DNA of 64,000 nt from Peribacillus simplex (GTDB taxonomy: Bacteria; Bacillota; Bacilli; Bacillales; DSM-1321): NCBI RefSeq assembly GCF_001578185.1, contig NZ_CP011008.1, forward strand, positions 3,066,001 through 3,130,000. Reading direction: 5' to 3'. A program made the position numbers and the translations under genes. The notes below the pieces were generated by a model. The model was given only the letters and a program-made list of their open reading frames with translations, searched no databases and was not told the DNA's origin. This document shows positions 36,141-44,951 of this stretch, piece by piece (position 1 is the stretch's first letter; every line of letters begins with the position of its first letter).

Positions 36141-36168
36141 ATTATACCTATTAAAGGTAAGCATTCAA
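36141..36168 (-). promoter_or_regulatory. SigA promoter of the first degV-type gene
   Basis: On the minus strand TTGAAT (36163-36168) and TATAAT (36141-36146) are 16 bases apart, about 33 bases before the ATG. Confidence 0.7.
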
Positions 36169-36221
36169 ACCAAATGTTATCTTTTTCAAGTGAGAGAATA
36201 CTCATCTATTGAAATGATCAC

Positions 36222-36318
36222 AAAAAAAAACCGACCCATTAGCTAACCCGAACGCACGCCGATTAACACGGCATTCGTGGTATCTCTTTTATCGGAGAAG
36301 TTAGCTATGGGTCAGTCC
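36222..36318 (-). ncRNA. Large structured terminator-ending RNA element
   Basis: On the minus strand a long stem, GACCCATAGCTAAC paired with GTTAGCTAATGGGTC, encloses about 50 bases. Those hold a CACG-AATGC-CGTG hairpin and CCGAT/ATCGG arms, and nine T residues follow. It is far longer than an ordinary terminator. It begins 4 bases after the stop of a doubtful small gene (36322) and lies before the degV promoter. I cannot match it to a known riboswitch; it may be a terminator, a 3-prime-derived small RNA or a repeat. Confidence 0.55.
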
Positions 36319-36321
36319 GCA

Positions 36322-36585
36322 TCACGCATTATTGAGTAAGCCCCCAAAGAAAATCTTGTTATAAACGGGCCATTTGAGTACGGATGCTAAGTAATGCTTA
36401 AATGAGTAATTTTCTTTATGATCTTTATTAGCAAAAACTTTCTTTACAAATACTTCCAAACGCACGGTCAACATAAAAAAATTCGGATCACTAGGCAGTA
36501 AGACAGGTATTTCTGAAATGGTGACCTTATGTCCAAAACAATCTTTGAATTCCAAGCATTTGAACATCAATATATCAATCCTCAT
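36322..36585 (-). CDS. Doubtful small hypothetical protein
   Basis: An 87-aa reading frame (start at 36585, weak ribosome site) with no recognised family. It has hydrophobic and aromatic stretches (VLKWPVYNKIFFGGLL at the end). Its stop codon abuts the large hairpin at 36222-36318, as would be expected if that were its terminator. It sits beside IS remnants and may not be a true gene. Confidence 0.3.
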   Translation of the reverse strand: MRIDILMFKCLEFKDCFGHKVTISEIPVLLPSDPNFFMLTVRLEVFVKKVFANKDHKENYSFKHYLASVLKWPVYNKIFFGGLLNNA

Positions 36586-36894
36586 TTTTAACCGATTGCT
36601 TACATTATACACAATAAATCCAAAATTATAAATATTCAAATGTGTAAAAAACAGACAAATCAAGCTTGACATCGATTAAAAAAAGGACCCATAAGTGATA
36701 TTATCCCCTTAAAGTTGAAAGTGTAAAAAGTCCATGAAAAAACATGGATGTTACACTATTACTTGGAGGGGACTTTATTATGGCTAAAAAAGGGGGATGA
36801 ATTTTAACTTATTCCAAGGAATTCAAGATCCAGGTTGTCCAAAGTTATATAAATAATTGGGGCAGCCAATCTGCTATTGAAGGAAATATGATCT

Positions 36895-37126
36895 TAAAAG
36901 TAGGCTGTTTTCACATACTTTGTTGCTATTTACCAGGTAGTGAGTTGTGGTTGATTTGCCCTCCAGATGCTCGCTTTCCGCAGGGCGGGCGGTGAGCCTC
37001 CTCGGCGTAAACGCCTGTGGGGTCTCACCTGTCCCGCTGCTCGGGGAGTCTCGCACTTCCGCTCCAATCACCCTTAAATAGTTTCGTTTTAAAAACAACA
37101 ATCTTTACGAAAAGAGCCTAAAAGTA
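36895..37126. mobile_element. MITE copy B (ISL3-like ends, 8-bp target duplication)
   Basis: Element of 216 bp (36903-37118) flanked by a perfect 8-bp duplication TAAAAGTA (36895-36902 and 37119-37126). It is nearly identical to copy A in its arms (GGCTGTTTTCACATAC left, ACGAAAAGAGCC right) and carries the GC-rich core in the same orientation. It is inserted in the orfA remnant of the IS3-family element, so it arrived after that element. Confidence 0.9.
36950..37072 (-). repeat. GC-rich structured core, copy B
   Basis: A 123-bp core like copy A, with a 3- to 4-base loss in the CCTGCGGGAG segment and one change in the outer stem (GTTGATT to GGTGATT on its 5-prime side). GGTGAG/CTCACC and GGCG-TTTA-CGCC are kept. 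Confidence 0.83.
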
Positions 37127-37999
37127 AAACGCAGTTAATGGATTGGGTGCGAAAATATCAAGATACTGACGGTTTTTTTAGACTCAACGGGAAATAGCAG
37201 TGGTAACAAGGGCTAAAAAAAACCCGTAGGGGTCGGTTTCTCATAAAAAAAATTCGATAGCGTGGAAGAAGTATTGGAATACTAAGGCCCAGGTGCCTTA
37301 CTTAAAAAAGCAGTATCCAAATCTATCAGGAGGCTCCTTTTTCAGACGAATAAGTACGAGATTATTGAAGGACTACATTCTCCCTTCAAAGTAATCTGGC
37401 TTATTGTCATTGCTCAGTTAAATCGCTCCAGCTACTATAATTGGCATTCAACAAATACTCAAAGACAATTCCGTCTTTCAAAGGACGATAAATTCGTGAA
37501 CGGATACAACAGATTAACATATAGCACAAGGAATAAGGTTACCCTCGCATGACAATTACCCTTACGAGAGAATGCTTTTTTGTGAACCACAAAAAAAGAG
37601 ATGTATACGGAACAGATTAAGGATTCCAATACACATCTCATGTTTATCATCCTAGGCTTCAACAGGCAGGTGCCCATCGGCAGCCACTCTCGCAAAGGAA
37701 ACTGCCATGACAACGCCTGTGTCGAATCATTCTGCTCTCATTTTATATCTGAAATGTTTTATCTCAATCATTTTCAAATAGAAGAAGAACAGATTCTAGC
37801 AATTAAAATTTACATCTTTCCATAACGCAAACGTTTCCAAAAACGAATGAACCATCGAGCTCCGATTGAATATCGAATCTCGATGGTTACCTAGTCTTTT
37901 TTAAACTATCTACTTGAAGGGGGTAAGTCCAATAAGGGATCTTTTTTAAGTGTCCATTATTCGGGATACTGCAGGCCAAATGCATTCAAGGGTCTTTTT

Positions 38000-38752
38000 T
38001 TACAAACCCTCCTCGTTGTTTAATGCTTCTTCCCGCAAACTTTCACGCTTCACCCTGCGTTTATAGACAACTTTAGATAATGAAATACTGATTTCGTATA
38101 ATAACAGCAGTGGAACCATTACCATAAAGTCTGACATAAAGTCAGGCGGCGTTATCGATATCGCAATGACAACCAGTACAAAGTAAGCATACTTCCTTAG
38201 CTTTTGAAGCACATAAGGATTAATTATTCCTATGGAGGTCAAAAACATGGTAACAACAGGAAGCTCAAATAAAATAGCAAAAGGTATCGTCATATTAAAT
38301 ACGAATGAAAAGTACTTATCCGCTGTAAAACTGGTTATGAACATCCCATCGCCCAATTCAATCAAAAAGTGAAGAATGGTCGGGAAGATGACAAAATAAC
38401 CAAAAGCAAGCCCTCCGATAAAAAGCAAGAAAAGCGCTGGAATATAGGCAAGGGTCGCCCTCACTTCATTTGGCATCAAAGCGGGTTTAACGAATAACCA
38501 GATTTGCAGAGCAATTACCGGTATCGTTGCCGCAATGGCTACGACGCCTGAGAGCATAAAGTAAATCCAGATAATATCACTTGGTCCCAATACCATCAGG
38601 TCAAAATCTAGATCCTTCACGAACCATTTATAAATCTCTTCTACATAAATAAAACTGGCAATAAAAAAGATGACAAAAGCAACAGCTGTAATGATGAGCC
38701 GTTTTCTCAATTCATCGAGATGATCGATAATATTTAATTCTTTATCTTCCAA
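38000..38752 (-). CDS. tatC: Sec-independent translocase TatC
   Basis: Polytopic membrane protein of 250 aa with six helices that binds twin-arginine signal peptides. Conserved are HLDELRKRLI near the start, FVKPALMPNEVRATL, FAFGYFVIFP-like GLAFGYFVIFPTILHFL and FELPVVTMFL. The C-terminal tail is charged. It lies 85 bases after tatA and forms a TatA-TatC pair, the usual minimal Gram-positive system. Confidence 0.95.
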   Translation of the reverse strand: MEDKELNIIDHLDELRKRLIITAVAFVIFFIASFIYVEEIYKWFVKDLDFDLMVLGPSDIIWIYFMLSGVVAIAATIPVIALQIWLFVKPALMPNEVRATLAYIPALFLLFIGGLAFGYFVIFPTILHFLIELGDGMFITSFTADKYFSFVFNMTIPFAILFELPVVTMFLTSIGIINPYVLQKLRKYAYFVLVVIAISITPPDFMSDFMVMVPLLLLYEISISLSKVVYKRRVKRESLREEALNNEEGL

Positions 38753-38837
38753 AGTTGATCACGCCTTCGTCTGAAAATCCGTATCTTTGTTCCAGCAAAA
38801 AGGCGCAAGACGATTCCATCTTACGCCCAGCATTCAA

Positions 38838-39029
38838 TCATTCATGATTTTTTTGTTGTATTTTTTTATCTTCTTCATAATCATCTTTTGTTAAGTCACT
38901 CGTGGATTTTTTAAATTCACGAAGTGTCTGTCCAAAAGCACGGCCTATCTCTGGAAGTTTCTTCGGTCCAAAAATAATTAATGCCAATATTAAGATGAGA
39001 ATTAGACCAGGTACTCCAATGTTCGACAT
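38838..39029 (-). CDS. tatA: Twin-arginine translocase subunit TatA
   Basis: Protein of 63 aa: an N-terminal helix ([29 protein letters not shown]), the conserved FGPKKLPE hinge, an amphipathic helix and an acidic-basic tail. It forms the pore component of the Tat pathway and is co-transcribed with tatC. Confidence 0.95.
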   Translation of the reverse strand: MSNIGVPGLILILILALIIFGPKKLPEIGRAFGQTLREFKKSTSDLTKDDYEEDKKIQQKNHE

Positions 39030-39221
39030 GGATACATCCCCTTTGGTGTTGTAATTATCCCTACCCCGATTATAATACCACTTCCAACCAATTGAAAGAG
39101 CACTGGCAATTCGTCATAGAATGGTAACAATTATCGACAGTAAGCCCGGATCGACTGGGAGGTAGAATAAAATGTAAAAACATAAGTAATATTCTATCCT
39201 AATTTAACACTTTGTCCATGA

Positions 39222-40490
39222 TTAAATCAATAAATGAAATAAATTACTGTCCTTATTGACTTCAACGAAAGAGAATCCTTTTTTGTTCATTCTTAGAATG
39301 AGACCTTCATAATCATTCTTATCTTTCAGCTCAACACCAACAAGGGCCGGCCCGCTTTCTTTATTGTTTTTCTTCGTATATTCAAAACGGCTAATATCGT
39401 CATTCGGTCCTAACACCTCATCAAGGAATTCCCTTAAAGCTCCAGCGCGTTGTGGGAAATTCACGATAAAATAATAAAGCAGTCCTTCATATAATAAGGA
39501 TTTTTCCTTAATTTCCTGCATGCGCCCAATGTCGTTATTCCCTCCGCTGACCATGCAAACAACCGTTTTGCCTTTGATTTGTTCTTTGTACATATCCAAA
39601 GCGGCTACAGATATAGCCCCTGCCGGCTCAGCGACAATCGCATGCTGATTATATAAATCGAGAATCGTCGTGCAGATTTGCCCTGAAGGAACGACAACGA
39701 TATCTTCCAGGTTTTCCTTACAGAGCTGATATGTCATCTGTCCCACACACTTGACAGCTGCTCCGTCAACAAATGTATCTATGCTTTCAAGTTCAGAAAC
39801 TTTTCCTTCATCAAAGGAGTATTTCATCGAAGCAGCACCAAGCGGCTCCACTCCAATGCATTTCGTTTTTGGTGAAACCGATTTGAAATAACTTGATAAT
39901 CCGGCCATTAAACCGCCACCGCCGATAGCTGCAAATACATAGTCGATTCCATCTTCACAATCATTCAGGATTTCTACGGCCGTTGTACCCTGCCCTGCGA
40001 TTACCTTTTCATCGTCAAATGGATGGATAAAGGAACGTTCTTCTTTTTCACAGCATTCCATCGCCTTGGCAAATGCATCATCGAATGTATCTCCAATCAG
40101 GATGATTTCCACATTATCCCTACCGAATAGCTGAACTTGATCGACTTTTTGCCTTGGTGTCGTAGCAGGCATATAAATCTTCCCGTGGATACCTAATTGA
40201 CTGCATGAAAACGCAACTCCCTGTGCATGGTTTCCTGCACTGGCACAAACGACTCCATTCTTCGTCTCTTCCTCGGTCAAGCTTTTCATTTTATAGTAAG
40301 CCCCTCTTAATTTAAAGGAACGTACATGTTGAAGATCCTCGCGTTTTAAATATACATTACATTCATATTTTTCAGAGAGCCTCTGATTTTTTTGTAAAGG
40401 AGTGTGTAAAACGATCTCTTTTAGTTCTCTATAGGCAATTAGAATATCTTCCAATTGGATCCCCCTATTCATGGATGCAGTCTGATTCAT
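39222..40490 (-). CDS. ilvA: Threonine ammonia-lyase IlvA
   Basis: Threonine deaminase of 422 aa that makes 2-oxobutanoate for isoleucine synthesis. The PLP lysine is in VRSFKLRGAYYKM, with SAGNHAQGVA, GGGGLMAGL (as IGGGGLMAGLSS) and SGGNND phosphate-binding loops. The C-terminal ACT-like regulatory domain (from about 330, FPQRAGALREFLDEVLG) is the short single version, as in B. subtilis. No T-box or other leader is visible in the 110 bases upstream. Confidence 0.96.
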   Translation of the reverse strand: MNQTASMNRGIQLEDILIAYRELKEIVLHTPLQKNQRLSEKYECNVYLKREDLQHVRSFKLRGAYYKMKSLTEEETKNGVVCASAGNHAQGVAFSCSQLGIHGKIYMPATTPRQKVDQVQLFGRDNVEIILIGDTFDDAFAKAMECCEKEERSFIHPFDDEKVIAGQGTTAVEILNDCEDGIDYVFAAIGGGGLMAGLSSYFKSVSPKTKCIGVEPLGAASMKYSFDEGKVSELESIDTFVDGAAVKCVGQMTYQLCKENLEDIVVVPSGQICTTILDLYNQHAIVAEPAGAISVAALDMYKEQIKGKTVVCMVSGGNNDIGRMQEIKEKSLLYEGLLYYFIVNFPQRAGALREFLDEVLGPNDDISRFEYTKKNNKESGPALVGVELKDKNDYEGLILRMNKKGFSFVEVNKDSNLFHLLI

Positions 40491-40597
40491 AACAATACCT
40501 CATTTCCTTCCTAATCGATTCAATCATTATAGCACTTTACTGACATTAATGTAATTGATTTTTCTAAAAATTCTTTCTTTTGTTCGTTCCATACAAA

Positions 40598-40638
40598 AAA
40601 ATCCGATTATGGTCATTTTTCCATAATCGGATTTATCG
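40598..40638 (-). terminator. Terminator of thyA-dfrA
   Basis: Near-perfect stem AAATCCGATTATGG/CCATAATCGGATTT with A/T runs on both sides, immediately after dfrA. Confidence 0.9.
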
Positions 40639-40639
40639 T

Positions 40640-41125
40640 TTATTTTTTTTGTAGAATAATAAAATCATGTGCATATCGATTTTTTTCATCGAGGCTTCCT
40701 GGGTTTGAGGAGATTTTATCCCATTCATTTTCATCAATCACGGGAAAGAAAGTATCACCTTCAAAGGTTTCATGAATTTCCGTTATATACAGGCGATCGG
40801 TATAAGGAAGGATTTCCTTGAAGATTTCGGCTCCGCCAATAACGAATACTTCATCCCTACTGTTGTCTGCAAACGTTTTGATTTCTAAGGTATCATGTAA
40901 AACTAAACAGCCTTCCGCTTTATACTCCGGATTACGGGTAACGATGACATTTTCACGGCCAGGAAGTACCCTTCCGATTGATTCAAATGTTTTTCGGCCC
41001 ATGATGATTGGATGGCCCATCGTCACTTTTTTAAAATACTGCAAATCTGCCGGTAAATGCCATGGCAGTTGATTATTATTCCCGATTACACGGTTTTGAT
41101 CCATAGCGACTATCAACGATATCAT
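40640..41125 (-). CDS. dfrA: Dihydrofolate reductase
   Basis: Protein of 161 aa, normal length. It reduces dihydrofolate to tetrahydrofolate with NADPH. Recognisable are [27 protein letters not shown] (in part), the [10 protein letters not shown] cofactor loop and [12 protein letters not shown]. It overlaps thyA by 4 bases, coupling it to the enzyme that produces dihydrofolate. Order thyA-dfrA matches B. subtilis thyB-dfrA. Confidence 0.97.
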   Translation of the reverse strand: MISLIVAMDQNRVIGNNNQLPWHLPADLQYFKKVTMGHPIIMGRKTFESIGRVLPGRENVIVTRNPEYKAEGCLVLHDTLEIKTFADNSRDEVFVIGGAEIFKEILPYTDRLYITEIHETFEGDTFFPVIDENEWDKISSNPGSLDEKNRYAHDFIILQKK

Positions 41126-41916
41126 ATGCTAACCTCACCTTTTATATGGGGATGAGCTTCGTAATTTTCCAGAACGAAGTCCTCGAAGCTAAAATCAAAG
41201 ATATTTTTCACTTCCGGATTTATTTTCATGATCGGCAATGGTTTGGGATCACGTGTCAACTGCAGTTCAACTTGTTCAAGGTGGTTAGAATAGATGTGGA
41301 CATCCCCAAAAGTATGTACAAATTCGCCAACTTCCAAATCACACACCTGGGCGATCATCATTGTTAATAGCGCATACGAAGCTATATTAAAAGGAACACC
41401 TAAAAAGACGTCTGCTGAACGTTGATATAGCTGGCACGAAAGCTTGCCATCAGCCACATAGAATTGAAAGAATGCATGACAAGGTGGCAAGGCCATTTCG
41501 TCCAGTTCCCCAACATTCCAAGCACTCACTATCAGCCTTCTTGAATTTGGATTCGTTTTGATTTGTTCAATCAATTCACTGATTTGGTCGATTTGCCTTC
41601 CATCAGCCGTTCCCCAAGAACGCCATTGATGGCCATAAATCGGACCTAATTCTCCCTTTTCATCAGCCCATTCATTCCAAATGCGCACGTTATTTTCCTG
41701 AAGGTAGCCAACATTTGTATCACCCTTCAAAAACCATAATAGTTCATGGATAATCGCTTTTAAACTAACCTTTTTCGTTGTAAGTACAGGGAATCCATCT
41801 TTTAAATTGAATCTCATTTGATATCCAAAGGTACTGATCGTTCCTGTTCCCGTACGATCTCCTTTTTGAGTGCCATTCTCGAGCACATGCTTACATAAAT
41901 CTAAATATTGCTTCAT
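41122..41916 (-). CDS. thyA: Thymidylate synthase ThyA
   Basis: Classical folate-dependent thymidylate synthase of 264 aa. The catalytic cysteine is in [14 protein letters not shown], the dUMP-binding arginines are in [11 protein letters not shown] and [18 protein letters not shown], and [12 protein letters not shown] is present. It is the 264-aa type (like B. subtilis ThyB), not the longer phage-like ThyA. First gene of the thyA-dfrA operon. Confidence 0.97.
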   Translation of the reverse strand: MKQYLDLCKHVLENGTQKGDRTGTGTISTFGYQMRFNLKDGFPVLTTKKVSLKAIIHELLWFLKGDTNVGYLQENNVRIWNEWADEKGELGPIYGHQWRSWGTADGRQIDQISELIEQIKTNPNSRRLIVSAWNVGELDEMALPPCHAFFQFYVADGKLSCQLYQRSADVFLGVPFNIASYALLTMMIAQVCDLEVGEFVHTFGDVHIYSNHLEQVELQLTRDPKPLPIMKINPEVKNIFDFSFEDFVLENYEAHPHIKGEVSI

Positions 41917-41973
41917 GATAAACCACCTTTTCTTCTTTCATTCTCCTTATTTTAACGTATTATAGTCCAATGG

Positions 41974-42684
41974 TTAATCTAATTGTTTAATAAAATTATA
42001 AGTCTCGGGTGCTTTTTGTTTAAGTAATTGGTTTTGTTCGAAATTCACGTAAAACATGGCAAACGTTTCTGCAAAGTATTCCTCAGGGTAATTGGAAAAA
42101 TACGACTGTCCAGGGAACAGTCCATTCACTTCCTTACCCCAAATCTTCAAGAAATCCATGTCTTCACGAATCCCACCATAAACTATATTATCAATGGAAT
42201 GCCCTAACTCATGCAGTTCCAGATTTACGGAGCCATGCCCTTTACCTTTATCGCTCGCTCCGATTTTAACCAATACAGTATGAGATCCCCCCATCCCAGG
42301 CACATCATCCCAAGTTGTTTTTTTATTCAAATAACCACGCGGCGTTTTCCCCTTTAATTTAGCCGCAGATCGATTTTCAGTTAAAGAACCATTAAAGAGT
42401 TTGATCCTTACACCGCTGTCAGCAGTTTTCACTAAAAGGGAATGAGGCAATTTATCAATGGTTCCTACAATTTTCAGTGCTTCCTTTTCATCGTATTCCC
42501 CTTCTGGAAATAAAAATATTCTTTGTAATTCTTTATTATCCTTAAAAAATTCAGCTTGTCTTAAGAGGTTATCTTTGGGCAAATTCCGCCATTTTACTCC
42601 TTCATCTTTCGCTAGGGAATAGGAGAGCATTGAGAGGAGAAAGGCAAATAATGCAAGTAAAGTTAACCATTTTTTACTTTTCAC
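41974..42684 (-). CDS. Secreted lethal-factor-like zinc metalloprotease
   Basis: Protein of 236 aa. A GTG at 42684 was chosen because AAGGGGAG lies 6 bases before it; the ATG seven codons upstream has only a weak site. A signal peptide (KKWLTLLALFAFLLSMLSYSLA) precedes an anthrax-lethal-factor-like (ATLF / Pro-Pro endopeptidase) domain. The zinc motif HELGH lies at about 158-162 in LELHELGHSIDN, and the third ligand region is PEEYFAETFAMFYVN. PPEP enzymes cut surface adhesins between prolines. No pore-forming partner is nearby. It is monocistronic. Confidence 0.83.
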   Translation of the reverse strand: MKSKKWLTLLALFAFLLSMLSYSLAKDEGVKWRNLPKDNLLRQAEFFKDNKELQRIFLFPEGEYDEKEALKIVGTIDKLPHSLLVKTADSGVRIKLFNGSLTENRSAAKLKGKTPRGYLNKKTTWDDVPGMGGSHTVLVKIGASDKGKGHGSVNLELHELGHSIDNIVYGGIREDMDFLKIWGKEVNGLFPGQSYFSNYPEEYFAETFAMFYVNFEQNQLLKQKAPETYNFIKQLD

Positions 42685-42906
42685 AATCTTCTCCCCTTTC
42701 TTCATTTCTCATAATCGTTAAGAGTGTATATGTATTTTAAAGTCTCTGAATCTTCCACACTATTATATTAGTATAACATATTAACTTAGTGTAAAAACTC
42801 TATGTTTTTATGGTAATTTTGTCGCAGCTCTTCCTTGAGAAGAACCATTTTTCCAGTCTTTTCATATATCAATAGTATATAATTGTATAAGGTTTAGGGT
42901 GATTGC

Positions 42907-43161
42907 ATGGAAACCAATAATAAAAAAGCCAGCTTGAATGAGAACCGGGAACTTGCTGATGAAGTCCTTGATATTTACAGTTTGAAGGTGTTCATCATTC
43001 TCGACCTTTTTCTGTTCTCCATTTTCTTTGGCCTACTACTGCATCCATTACTCCCTTCTCTTTGGCTTACCTTCTTATTGCCTTTGCTTTTCTTCACTAC
43101 ATTTACCGCCCTTCTTCAATTACTTGATATTCTCCAAAAAAAAAGCAGACATCATTTTTGA
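42907..43161 (+). CDS. Small two-helix membrane protein
   Basis: Protein of 84 aa. A hydrophilic N-terminus of about 27 residues is followed by two helices (VFIILDLFLFSIFFGLLL and LWLTFLLPLLFFTTFTALL) and a basic end. The stop codon falls inside the terminator hairpin at 43144. GGGTG precedes the ATG. I do not recognise a family. Confidence 0.55.
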   Translation: METNNKKASLNENRELADEVLDIYSLKVFIILDLFLFSIFFGLLLHPLLPSLWLTFLLPLLFFTTFTALLQLLDILQKKSRHHF

Positions 43162-43169
43162 TGTCTGCT
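43144..43169. repeat. Left direct repeat of the IS1182-like insertion (duplicated terminator)
   Basis: The palindromic hairpin AGCAGACATC/GATGTCTGCT with an ATTTTT loop, 26 bp, is repeated exactly at 44912-44937. It is the terminator of the plus-strand small membrane protein gene, and its duplication marks the IS insertion. Confidence 0.9.
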
Positions 43170-43280
43170 CAGTTTGTAGACAAAAGGGGTTCGGAATTAA
43201 AAAATTCCGAACCCCTTTTTGAGATTCCCTTTGAATTTTTGCCTGAAGTTAGGAGATTGGGGCTCTACGAGCCCACTATG

Positions 43281-44638
43281 TTAGGCCATTTTTGGACCTC
43301 CCCATGTCCAATTGGCCATCTTCTTTAAATTAATGGCAGCGAAAGTAAGCATCGCCTGCATCGACAATTTTTTAAGTCCCCTTAAAGTTGTCCAACGCAT
43401 ACCATGCTTTTCTTTTGCATCTGCGAATACACGCTCAATCGTTTCTTTACGTTTCGCATATATAGTTTTTACATCTTGATGATGACGCAGATGATCTGCT
43501 TCTTCCACATGTGTTTGCCAAATATGCCGTGTCACCACTTTTTGATGGTCTTTGCTTTCTGTACACTGAGATAAAAATGAGCATGTCGCACAAGTGTGTT
43601 TGGGTGATTTATACTCGCGATAGCCCTCTTTATTGGTTGTTGAGTACTTTAATAGCTCTCCCGAAGGACAAAGGTAACAATCAAAATGTTCATCGTATAC
43701 ATAGTCCTGTTTGCGGAAAAATCCTTCTTTGGTGCGAGGACGTGTATAAGGTAAAGCCGGTATGATTTCTTTGTTAAAAAGGTAGCTTGTAATCGCTGGT
43801 GTTTTATAAGCTGCATCTGCGGCAACGGCTTCTGGTTTTCCAATTTTCTCAATCACTTGTTCAACTAGTGGCTCTAAGATCTGACTGTCATGTATATTTC
43901 CAGGTGTTACAATCGTTCCCAATATAAAACCGTTGCGGTCTACGGCCGCGTGGAATGAATAGGCAAACTGTTTTGTTCGTTCATCTTTCACATAGTAGCC
44001 ACTCTCAGAATCCGTTGTACTTTCTTTAATCTCTTTGGTCTCTTCTTTATCAAATTTATCTGATGGAAAAGGCTTCTTTCCATGGTTTTCACGATCTTGA
44101 TTGATTTCTTCTTGAAGACGCCCTTGATACGCTCGTGTTTCTTTACGAACGATTTTCTTTTCAAATTTCCGTTTATTCGCACTGGCTTTCACATGTGTGG
44201 AATCCACGAAAACGTGTTCTGCACTTATTAACTTTTTATTAGCAGCTGTCATTAAAATGCGATAGAAAATCTGTTCAAACAGGTCTGTATCTTTAAAGCG
44301 TCGCTCATAATTTTTCCCAAACGTGGAGTAGGAGGTACTTTATCATGGAAACCATAGCCTAAGAACCAACGGTAAGCCATATTAGTTTCAACTTCTTCAA
44401 TCGTTTTACGCATGGAACGAATACCGAAGGTATATTGAATGAATGTCAGTTTAACTAAAATAACTGGATCAATACTTGGGCGTCCTACCTCTGAATACAT
44501 ATCTTTCACCAAGTCATAAATGAAAGTGAAGTCAATGGCAGCCTCTAGTTTACGAACCAAATGGTTCGGTGGCACCAGTTGATCTAACGTAATCATTTCA
44601 AGTTGATCTCGCTGAATAGAATCATGTTTCGAAAGCAT
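43281..44638 (-). pseudogene. Frameshifted IS1182-family transposase
   Basis: Two overlapping frames make one transposase. The first (from 44638, MLSKHDSIQRDQLEMITLDQ, then VGRPSIDPVILVKLTFIQY) is the N-terminal DUF772 domain. The second (MTAANKKLISAEHVFVDSTH, then FVDSTHVKASANKRKFEKK, AVAADAAYKTPAI and ERVFADAKEKHGMRWTTLRG) is the DDE catalytic domain. A single missing base near 44326-44331, where STFGKNYERRF should follow VPPT, breaks the frame. The catalytic Asp, Asp and Glu regions are otherwise preserved, so decay is recent. ATG 44638 follows GAGGTGATGAGG. Confidence 0.88.
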
Positions 44639-44721
44639 CCTCATCACCTCAAGTTTTAATACTTCTATTTTAAAACAAAAGCGACTCAGGGCAAAAGTGT
44701 TTATCTAAAAGATAAGACAAA

Positions 44722-44846
44722 GTTGATTGGAACGGAAGGTACGAGACTCCTGCGGGAAAAGCGCGTCTAGGGGAGACCCCGCAGGCGAAAGCCGAGGAGG
44801 CTCCCCGACCGCCCGCGGAAAGCGAGTGCCTGGAGTGGAAATCAAC
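44722..44846 (+). repeat. GC-rich structured core, copy C (inside the IS)
   Basis: A 125-bp core. Stems are GTTGATT/AATCAAC, GCGGG/CCCGC and GGGGAG/CTCCCC, with an apical GGC-GAAA-GCC hairpin, a GNRA-type loop. It lies in the IS upstream region, in plus orientation. Confidence 0.85.
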
Positions 44847-44911
44847 GGCCAAATTGTACAACTCATAAAAAATAGACAAACTCGATTTTCCTAGAGTTTG
44901 TCTACAGTCTG

Positions 44912-44937
44912 AGCAGACATCATTTTTGATGTCTGCT
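44912..44937. repeat. Right direct repeat of the IS1182-like insertion (terC terminator)
   Basis: Second exact copy of the 26-bp hairpin. On the minus strand it is followed by TCAGA rather than a T run, because the T run that originally followed is now beside the left copy; on the plus strand it keeps TTTTTT. Confidence 0.88.
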
Positions 44938-44951
44938 TTTTTAAATGGTGA

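Larger units (their letters stand above)
36685..37942 (+). mobile_element. Degenerate IS3-family (IS150-like) element split by a MITE
   Basis: Related imperfect ends near 36685 (GGACCCATAAGTG, CCCCTTAAAGTTG) and 37942 (reverse complement GATCCCTTATTGG, CCCCTTCAAGTAG) bracket transposase remnants on the plus strand. An orfA helix-turn-helix start (YSKEFKIQVVQSYINNWGSQSAI) is broken by MITE B and resumes as MDWVRKYQDTDG. An orfB start is visible as IIEGLHSPFKVIW, IAQLNRSSYYNW, and an integrase end as SRKGNCHDNACVESF and RFQKRMNHRAPIEYR. Several stops and a missing middle of orfB make it inactive. Confidence 0.85.
43170..44911 (-). mobile_element. IS1182-like insertion sequence
   Basis: Element of 1742 bp. 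Ends are imperfect inverted repeats: CAGTTTGTAGACAAA on the left and, reverse-complemented, CAGACTGTAGACAAA on the right. Just inside the left end is a terminator hairpin GGGGTTCGGAATT/AATTCCGAACCCC (43185-43214); just inside the right end is a palindrome TAGACAAACTC/GAGTTTGTCTA. Between the transposase start and the right end lie 270 bases with the GC-rich core (44722-44846). Flanking 26-bp direct repeats equal a whole terminator hairpin. Confidence 0.85.

Noticed and set aside
36222-36318. Integron attC-like site
   Set aside because: The GTTAGC/GCTAAC arms recall attC core sites, but they do not match RYYYAAC/GTTRRRY and there is no integrase or cassette array nearby.
40491-40600. T-box leader of ilvA
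   Set aside because: The gap is only about 110 bases and lacks the T-box motif TGGNACCGCG and a terminator.
43649-43852. Small frames inside the transposase
   Set aside because: They are shadow frames of the IS1182-type transposase.
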